Source: Roseicella frigidaeris
GTDB taxonomy: Bacteria > Pseudomonadota > Alphaproteobacteria > Acetobacterales > Acetobacteraceae
Direction of reading: 5' to 3'
DNA length: 64,000 nucleotides
Assembly: GCF_003258945.1 (NCBI RefSeq)
Contig: NZ_QLIX01000020.1
Location: 31,599 to 95,598, forward strand
Of the stretch, positions 58,523 to 64,000 are shown piece after piece (positions within the stretch are counted from its first letter, which is position 1; each line of letters opens with the position of its first letter). Position numbers and translations under genes: made by a program. A model generated the notes under the pieces. It did no database searches, was not told where the DNA came from, and was given only the letters and a program-made list of their open reading frames with translations.

Positions 58523-61500
58523 TCAGGCCCTGTCGGCCCGCGGGCCGGCTTGCGGCAGCCAGAGCGAGACCACCGTCCCCTCCCCCGGCTTGCTCTCGAT
58601 CTGCAGCGCACCGCCGGACTGCGCCGCGAAGCCATGCGCCACGGCCAGGCCGAGGCCGCTGCCCTGGCCGGTTTCCTTGGTGGTGAAGAAGGGCTCCGTG
58701 GCACGGGCGCGGATCGCCGCATCCATGCCATGGCCGGAATCGATGACCCGGATCCGCAGGTAGTCTGCGGGCGGCAGGCCTTGCGGATTGCCCTCGCCCA
58801 GCGCCTCGACCGCGGCATCGAGCCGGATGCGGCCGGTCCCGGCAATGGCATCCCGGGCGTTCAGGGCCAGGTTGACCAGCACCAGCTCGAGATGCGAGCG
58901 GTCCGCCCGCACCGCCGGCAGGCCGGGCGGCACCGCGATCTCCAGCCGGATATCGGGGCCGAGCGGCCCGCGCAGCAGCGTCGCCACGCCCTGCATCACC
59001 TCGGGCAGCGGCACCGGCGCCGCCTCCAGCCGGTCCTGCCGGGCGAAGGCTAGCATCCGCCGCGTCAGCTCGGCGCCGCGCTCCGCCGCCTGCATCGCCA
59101 CGCCGGCATAGCGCCGCACCCGCTCCGGCCGCGCGGCATGGTCGGCCAGCAATTGCAGCGCCCCGGTCAGGACCTGCAGCAGGTTGTTGAAATCATGCGC
59201 CACGCCGCCGGCGACGCGGCCGAGCGCCTCCAGCTTCTGCGCCTCGCGCAGCCGCGCCTCGGCCCGGTTGCGCTCCGTCATGTCGAAGAGGACGGAATAG
59301 CTCAGCAGGAAGCGGCCCGTCGCGTCATGGTCGGCCCGCGCCCGCAGCAGCACCTCGACCACCCGCCCGTCGGCGCGCCGCATGCGGTACTCCACCTCCC
59401 GCACCTCGTCGCCGGTCTCCCGTAGCTGGGCGAGCGCGGCCTCCCAGCGCGCCGCGCTCTCGGGCAGCATGAACTCGCCGGTGCGCCGGCCCAGCACCTC
59501 CTCGCGCCGGTAGCCGAGGAAGGTGAGCCACTCCTCGCTCACCCGCAGCAGCCGTCCCTCCGCATCGACCGAATGGAAGGGCGCCGGCGTGCGGTCGTAG
59601 ATGCGGCGCAGCTCGCCCTCGCGCGCCGCCAGCTCGGCGGTGCGGGCCGCCACCGCCTGCTCCAGCACCACCTTGTCGGCCCGCAGCGCCGCCTCCGCCC
59701 GCTTGCGGTCGGTCAGGTCGAGCAGGAAGGCGATCGTCTCCTCGCGCGCCTCGCCGATCACGGTGAAGCCCACCAGGACCGGCACGCGGCTGCCGTCGGG
59801 CCGGCGATACTCCATCTCGTGCGGCGGGGAGAGGCCCATCTCCCGCACCGCGGCGATGCCCGCCTCCCCGGCGCGCCGCCCCGCCGGCGGCGCCAGCGCG
59901 TCCCAGCGCAGGCCGCCGGCGGCGAGCGCCGCCCGGTCATGGCCGAGGAGCCGCAGCGCCGCATCGTTGGCATCCAGGATGCGGCCATGGAGGTCGCCCC
60001 GCAGGACGCCGATCGGGCTGGCTTCCAGCATGGCGCGCAGCTCCGCCTCGCGCAGCCGGGCCTCGGTGATGTCGCGGCTCACCCCCAGCAGGCGCCAGGG
60101 CCGGCCATGGGCGTCGCGGATCAGCCGGCCGGTGATGGCGAGCCAGCGCTCGGCCCCGTCCGAGGCACGCCGGATCCGGAACTCCGCCGAGAGCGCGCCC
60201 TCCTCGCCCGCCAGCGCCGCGTCGCGGGCCGCCAGCACCGCGGCCCGGTCCTCCTCATGCACGCAGGCCATCAGCGCCGCGACATCGGGCGCGGGCAGCG
60301 CGGGGTCGAGGCCGAACAGCGCGTAGTGCCGCTCCGACCAGACCTGCCGGCCGCTCCGCAGGTCGAGGTCCCAGCTCCCGATCCCGCCCGCCTCCTGGGC
60401 CAGGCGCAGCCGCGCCTCGCTCTCCCGCAGCGCATCCTCGGCGGCGCGGCGCGCGGTGACGTCGCGCACCGCGCCGAGCGCCCGCACCGGCCGGCCGCCG
60501 GCGTCGAGCAGGACCTCGCCACGGTCGTGCAGCCAGCGCAGCCGGCCATCCGGCAGCCGGATGCGGTATTCGAGGGCGAAGGGGCCGCCCTCGTCGAGGA
60601 CGCGGCGGAGGCGCTGGCGCGTCAACGGCCGGTCCTCGGGGTCCAGCCGGGCCAGCCAATGCGCGTAGTGGCCCGACCAGGTCTGGTCGCCGCCGGCCTG
60701 CGGCTCGGCCGGCAGCCTCTCGCCATGCAGCGCCGCGTATTCGCGGGTCGCCCGGCCGGTATCGGCGGCGATGTCCCACTCATAGGCGCCGATCTGGCCG
60801 GCCCGCTGCGCCAGCCGCAGCCGCTGCTCGCTCTCGGCCAGCGCCGCCTCGGACCGGCGGCAATCCCCGAGCAGCCCGTCGAAGGCATGCCCCAGCACCA
60901 CCGCCTCGGCGAAGCCGGATCGCGGCGCCAGCGGGTCGCGGCTGCCCTCGGCCTGTTGCCGCGCGGCGGCATCGGCGAGGTGCCGCAGCGGCCGGGCGAG
61001 CCAGGCGGCGGCCACCCAGCCGAGCAGCGCGGCGAGCAGGCTGGCGCCGAGGCCATAGAGGAGGATGTCGCGCCGCAGCGCCCGGGCCGGCGCCAGGGCG
61101 GCCTCGATCGGCCGGCGCGCCAGGACCTGCCAGCCGGGTCCGGGGTCGTTGCCCGCGTCCCGCAGGCTCCGGCCGGCCACCAGGAAGCCATCGCCGTCCG
61201 GCAACCCGACCACGCCGCGGGCCGGCACCGGCATGGGCAGGACATGGCCGATCAGCGCCTCCGGCCCGAGCAGCACGTCCCGGCTGCGGGCGACGACCAG
61301 CAATTCCGGCTCGCCCGGCCGCGGCCGCCCGACCAGCACCGACAGCCAGCGCCAGTCGAGCTGCGCCACCACCACGCCGATCACCCGCCCCGCCGCGTCC
61401 TGCACCGGCATGGCGAGGTCGAGCAGCCGGCGCGGCTGCGCCTCGCCGGGCGGGTCGGCCGGCCGCCCGACCTCGTGCACATCCTCGGCCACCGGCCCGA

Positions 61501-61912
61501 GCGTCGCGGCCCGCAGCAGCGGCCAGGCCGCGACATCCCGCCCCTCGATGGCCGAGCGGCTGTCGATGAGCACCTGGCCTTCGGGCGAGACGAAGGCGAG
61601 GAGCCGGTAATCGGGGAAGCTGTCGTGCAGCTGCCGGAGGATGGAGCGGCGCAGCGCCGGGCTGCTCGCCGCGTCCCGCATCAGGGGCAGGCCGGCGAGG
61701 ATCCGCAGGTCGCGCCAACGCGCCGAGAGCGCCTGGTCGAACCGCTCGGCGAGGCGTGCCGCGGCGGCATCGAGCGCCTCGTGCTGGCTGGCCTCGAGGC
61801 GGCGCGTCGCCTCGCGCCCCGCGAGCAGGCTGGTGCCCAGCGCGGCGAGGAGCGCGATGCCGCCGAAGGCGGCGGCCAGGATAACGCGCAGGGGTGGGTG
61901 CGACAGCGCCAT
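58523..61912 (-). CDS. Membrane histidine kinase with Cache-like and four PAS domains
   Basis: A 1129-aa sensor kinase. A first transmembrane segment (about 9-29) is followed by a periplasmic double-Cache-like sensor, a second segment near 285-310 (LLYGLGASLLAALLGWVAAAW) and a HAMP-like linker. Four PAS/PAC units follow, with AVRDVTARRAAEDAL, GVSRDITEARLREA, FLLDLTDRKRAEAAL and VLFDMTERNRAEARL marking each PAC end. The HisKA box is VAGGVAHDFNNLLQVLTGAL with His near 907, and the ATPase has VIDSGHGMDAAIRARATEPFFTT and GSGLGLAVAHGF. There is no C-terminal receiver; the single-domain regulator facing it across 73 bases can fill that role. Confidence 0.93.
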   Translation of the reverse strand: MALSHPPLRVILAAAFGGIALLAALGTSLLAGREATRRLEASQHEALDAAAARLAERFDQALSARWRDLRILAGLPLMRDAASSPALRRSILRQLHDSFPDYRLLAFVSPEGQVLIDSRSAIEGRDVAAWPLLRAATLGPVAEDVHEVGRPADPPGEAQPRRLLDLAMPVQDAAGRVIGVVVAQLDWRWLSVLVGRPRPGEPELLVVARSRDVLLGPEALIGHVLPMPVPARGVVGLPDGDGFLVAGRSLRDAGNDPGPGWQVLARRPIEAALAPARALRRDILLYGLGASLLAALLGWVAAAWLARPLRHLADAAARQQAEGSRDPLAPRSGFAEAVVLGHAFDGLLGDCRRSEAALAESEQRLRLAQRAGQIGAYEWDIAADTGRATREYAALHGERLPAEPQAGGDQTWSGHYAHWLARLDPEDRPLTRQRLRRVLDEGGPFALEYRIRLPDGRLRWLHDRGEVLLDAGGRPVRALGAVRDVTARRAAEDALRESEARLRLAQEAGGIGSWDLDLRSGRQVWSERHYALFGLDPALPAPDVAALMACVHEEDRAAVLAARDAALAGEEGALSAEFRIRRASDGAERWLAITGRLIRDAHGRPWRLLGVSRDITEARLREAELRAMLEASPIGVLRGDLHGRILDANDAALRLLGHDRAALAAGGLRWDALAPPAGRRAGEAGIAAVREMGLSPPHEMEYRRPDGSRVPVLVGFTVIGEAREETIAFLLDLTDRKRAEAALRADKVVLEQAVAARTAELAAREGELRRIYDRTPAPFHSVDAEGRLLRVSEEWLTFLGYRREEVLGRRTGEFMLPESAARWEAALAQLRETGDEVREVEYRMRRADGRVVEVLLRARADHDATGRFLLSYSVLFDMTERNRAEARLREAQKLEALGRVAGGVAHDFNNLLQVLTGALQLLADHAARPERVRRYAGVAMQAAERGAELTRRMLAFARQDRLEAAPVPLPEVMQGVATLLRGPLGPDIRLEIAVPPGLPAVRADRSHLELVLVNLALNARDAIAGTGRIRLDAAVEALGEGNPQGLPPADYLRIRVIDSGHGMDAAIRARATEPFFTTKETGQGSGLGLAVAHGFAAQSGGALQIESKPGEGTVVSLWLPQAGPRADRA

Positions 61913-62018
61913 GGGCCGAAGGAGAACCCTTTCCTCCTGCCTGCGCCGCCACGCGGCGGGATCACATGCGTGTCAAAGCGGCAGCGGCACCCGCAGCCCC
62001 GGCGCCCGCCGGCCGGGA

Positions 62019-63353
62019 TCAGACCGCGACGCTGTGCCGCCCGGCGCCCGTCCCGAGATAGGCGTCGAAGCAGGCGGCGACGTGCCGGACATGGCGCCGC
62101 CCGGCCGCGGTGACGCGCAGCCCCGCGGCGGTGAGCTCGACCAGGCCGTCGCTGGCGAGCGGCGCCAGGGCCGGCCGCACCTCCGCCTGCAGGGCCGGCG
62201 GCAGGCCGGAGAGATCGAGGGCGAAGTCGCACATCACCCGCTCGATGCAGTGCCGCCGCAGCCGGTCCTCGGCCGTCACCGCCCGGCCGCGGCGCACCGG
62301 CAGCTGCCCGGCCTCCACCGCCGCCACCCAGCGGCGCTCGTTCGGCTCGTTCTGGGCGTAGCCGGCCGCCGCGATGCTGCCGATCGCCGAGGCGCCGAGG
62401 CCGAGCAGCACCGGCGCGGCATCCGTGGTGTAGCCCTGGAAATTGCGGTGCAGCCGGCCCTCGCGCGCGGCCGCGGCCATCGGGTCCGCCGGCCGGGCGA
62501 AATGGTCGAGGCCGATCGCCTCGTAGCCGGCGGCGACCAGCGCCTGCTCGGCGGCCTCGGCCTGCAGCAGCCGCTCCAGCGCGCCCGGCAGGGCATCGGT
62601 GGGGATCGCGTTCTGGTGCGGCTTCATCCAGGGAACATGGGCATAGCCGAAGACCGCGACCCGGTCGGCCCCGAGCGCGGCAGCGAAGCGGGCGGTGGCG
62701 GCGACCTGCGCCACCCCCTGCCCCGGCAGCCCGTACATGAGGTCGAGATTGATGCCGGCGATGCCGGCGGCCCGCAGCAGGGCGACGGCGCGCTCCACCA
62801 CCGCCTCGGGCTGCATGCGGCCGATCCGCTTCTGCACCGCCGGATCGATGTCCTGCACGCCGAGCGAGGCGCGGGTGATGCCGCCCTCGGCGAGCGCGGC
62901 GACGATCGGCTCGTCCAGCACCCGCGGATCGAGCTCGATCGCCAGCTCGGCCCCGGGCCGGACGGGGAAGAGGCGGCGCAGCGCGGCGAGCAAGCCGCGC
63001 AGCCCCTCGGCGCCCAGGATGCTCGGCGTGCCGCCGCCGAGATGCAGCGCCGCCAGTCCGGCATGCGGCGGCAGCGCCGCGGCCAGCAGCCCCGCCTCTT
63101 GCCGCAGGGCCTCGGCATAGCGCTCGATGCGGCCGTTGCTGCGGGTGACGGCGGTATGGCAGCCGCAATACCAGCAGAGGGCGCGGCAGAAGGGGATGTG
63201 CAGGTAGAGGCTGAGCGAGTCCTCCGGCCGGACCTGGGCGAGCCAGCCGCGATACGCCGCCTCGTCCAGCGGACCGAATTGCGGCGCGGTGGGGTAGGAG
63301 GTGTAGCGCGGCAGCCGGGCCAGGGCGTAGCCGACGGGGATGGACCTGCTCAT
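62019..63353 (-). CDS. hemN: Oxygen-independent coproporphyrinogen III oxidase
   Basis: A 444-aa radical-SAM enzyme that decarboxylates coproporphyrinogen III to protoporphyrinogen IX without oxygen. The N-terminal RLPRYTSYPTAPQF and the cluster motif IPFCRALCWYCGCHT with C56, C60 and C63 identify true HemN, not HemW. Further motifs are LHLGGGTPS, ITRASLGVQDIDPAVQKRIGRMQP, LDLMYGLPGQ and FQGYTTDAAPVLLGLGASAIG. The start at 63353 (MSRSIPVGYALARL) is the only sensible one. It supplies heme under low oxygen, fitting the Fnr-type regulator in this window; a possible FNR box lies just upstream. Confidence 0.95.
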   Translation of the reverse strand: MSRSIPVGYALARLPRYTSYPTAPQFGPLDEAAYRGWLAQVRPEDSLSLYLHIPFCRALCWYCGCHTAVTRSNGRIERYAEALRQEAGLLAAALPPHAGLAALHLGGGTPSILGAEGLRGLLAALRRLFPVRPGAELAIELDPRVLDEPIVAALAEGGITRASLGVQDIDPAVQKRIGRMQPEAVVERAVALLRAAGIAGINLDLMYGLPGQGVAQVAATARFAAALGADRVAVFGYAHVPWMKPHQNAIPTDALPGALERLLQAEAAEQALVAAGYEAIGLDHFARPADPMAAAAREGRLHRNFQGYTTDAAPVLLGLGASAIGSIAAAGYAQNEPNERRWVAAVEAGQLPVRRGRAVTAEDRLRRHCIERVMCDFALDLSGLPPALQAEVRPALAPLASDGLVELTAAGLRVTAAGRRHVRHVAACFDAYLGTGAGRHSVAV

Positions 63354-63387
63354 CGGCCGATCCTGGGCCGATGGTGCCGTCGCCGCC

Positions 63388-63401
63388 TTGCGGCGGATCA
63401 A
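63388..63401. promoter_or_regulatory. Possible FNR box upstream of hemN
   Basis: TTGCG-GCGG-ATCAA matches the FNR consensus TTGAT-N4-ATCAA in spacing, in the whole right half and in TTG of the left half. It lies about 35 bases before the hemN start and covers the end of the cupin gene. With two left-half mismatches it could be chance. Confidence 0.35.
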
Positions 63402-63736
63402 GCCGGGGGCAGATGCACCGCCAGCCAGAGGGTCTGGCGCGCCGGATCGGTCCAGGCGACGCGGTGGCGGCAGCCGGCGGGGATCACCACCCAGTCGCCC
63501 GGGGCGAGGTCCCGCTCGAAGCCCTCGGCGAAGCCGAGCCGGGCGGCGCCGGCGAGCAGCAGGACGAATTCGTCGCCCGGCTGGTCGTACCAGCGGCCGG
63601 GCGGATCGGCCTGGGCAAGGGAGGCGATGCGCTCCACCCGCGCCCCACCGGCCGCGAGCAGCTCGGTGAAGGCCTCGCCGCCCAGGGCGGGCGGCGCCGG
63701 GCCCTCGGCGATGCGGCCGAAGCGCGGCGGGCTCAT
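63398..63736 (-). CDS. Cupin-domain protein
   Basis: A 112-aa single-domain cupin. It has the first cupin motif around QPGDEFVLLLAGAARLGF (near 51-68) and the second around LAPGDWVVIPAGCRHRVAWTD (near 76-96), but some of the usual His ligands of motif 1 are replaced, so metal binding is uncertain. Small cupins of this type bind sugars, acids or metals; the role here is unknown. It lies upstream of hemN on the same strand with a 44-base gap, so the two may be co-transcribed. Confidence 0.82.
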   Translation of the reverse strand: MSPPRFGRIAEGPAPPALGGEAFTELLAAGGARVERIASLAQADPPGRWYDQPGDEFVLLLAGAARLGFAEGFERDLAPGDWVVIPAGCRHRVAWTDPARQTLWLAVHLPPA

Positions 63737-63770
63737 GCCGGGCGCCGCTTCCGGCGGCCTGGCCGCGCCG

Positions 63771-63900
63771 CATTGGCGGCGGCGCCCATCCGGGCGCCCG
63801 GCATGAATGAATCCTTCATGCCGTTGGCATCATACGAACGGCCGTTGATGGTGACCCATCAACGGCCCCTCAAACGCCGGGCGCAAACCTCCGGTTTGCT
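63771..63900. repeat. Composite palindromic repeat, copy 2
   Basis: Module C GGCGCCCATCCGGGCGCCC, module D GGCATGAA...TTCATGCC (63800-63822) with GTTGGCATC, module A GGCCGTTGATGG with its inverted copy (63840-63867), then module B CGCCGGGCGCAAACCTCCGG with a GCAAACC/GGTTTGC hairpin. These are the modules of 22099-22231 in permuted order (C-D-A-B against A-B-C-D). Confidence 0.75.
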
Positions 63901-63933
63901 TGTGTCTTTGGCGCTGGGATAGAGACTTGGGCG

Positions 63934-63965
63934 CCGCCGGCTGGGGGCGCGCCCCCAGCCGGCGG
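63934..63965. terminator. Perfect 32-base GC palindrome at the window end
   Basis: The 32 bases are a perfect inverted repeat around GGGGGCGC|GCGCCCCC, with outer arms CCGCCGGCT and AGCCGGCGG. With no loop bases it would form a strong cruciform or hairpin and may end transcription of a gene beyond the window. A repeat-element role is equally possible. Confidence 0.5.
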
Positions 63966-64000
63966 ACTGTCCGGGAGACCGATCCGGTACACGGGAGGTC

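Overview
The window is about 64 kb of very GC-rich alphaproteobacterial chromosome. It most resembles the Roseomonas group of the Acetobacteraceae (Rhodospirillales). The reasons are strong G/C at third codon positions, a ChvG/ChvI two-component system next to ATP-type pckA, two Bug-type solute-binding proteins with no membrane partners, a DUF2237 protein, a HugZ-like protein and a YejABEF importer. I saw no rRNA, tRNA, CRISPR array or intact insertion sequence. All gene-free stretches are shorter than 300 bases. The organism call is an inference from gene content and composition only.

Layout. 1-2.9 kb: the 3' end of a polysaccharide deacetylase, metZ, a LysE exporter and apaG. 3-7.5 kb (minus): a lipid-transport ABC system of Mla type (lipoprotein, MCE protein, ATPase, STAS-permease) led by a TrmH-family methyltransferase. 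7.6-11 kb: a DUF3237 protein, a lower-GC membrane protein, a Bug-type binding protein and a 2-hydroxyacid dehydrogenase. 11.1-17.8 kb: the envelope/acid-sensing locus chvG, chvI, hugZ-like and pckA, with a LysE and a PAP2 gene lying between chvG and chvI. 18-20 kb: DUF2237, pheA, hisN. 20.2-27.6 kb: yejABEF peptide import, a small membrane protein and a ghrA-like reductase. 27.8-29.8 kb: a MarR regulator and a leucyl aminopeptidase. 30-34.4 kb: surface polysaccharide genes (RgpF-like, double GT2, gmhB, gmhA). 34.6-37 kb: Tat-exported acetamidase/formamidase and an Fe-S Fnr-type regulator.

37-41.7 kb (minus): four genes of phage-tail type, including a 956-aa tail spike with a beta-helix domain and 30-residue repeats. 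No capsid, terminase, portal or integrase is present. It has its own promoter-like and terminator-like signals and is followed by a truncated nucleotidyltransferase gene. 42.4-46.3 kb: a spermidine/putrescine-type ABC importer in the order SBP-ATPase-permease-permease. 46.3-49.7 kb: two tandem aspartate aminotransferase paralogues and a double GNAT. 49.8-57.9 kb: hydrolases, a CMD / 3-hydroxyisobutyrate-dehydrogenase-like / lactonase cassette, a second Bug protein and a lone xanthine-dehydrogenase large subunit. 58-63.7 kb: a single-domain response regulator convergent with a four-PAS histidine kinase, then hemN preceded by a cupin gene and a possible FNR box.

Between genes there are several families of dispersed palindromic repeats: a composite hairpin element near 22.1 kb and 63.8 kb with a part-copy at 23.5 kb, GGTCG-type hairpins at 17.9 and 23.5 kb, and a CCCC...GGGG REP-like element at 18.4 and 34.6 kb. 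These repeats, the orphan tail-spike module and the split chvG/chvI locus are the most unusual structures seen.
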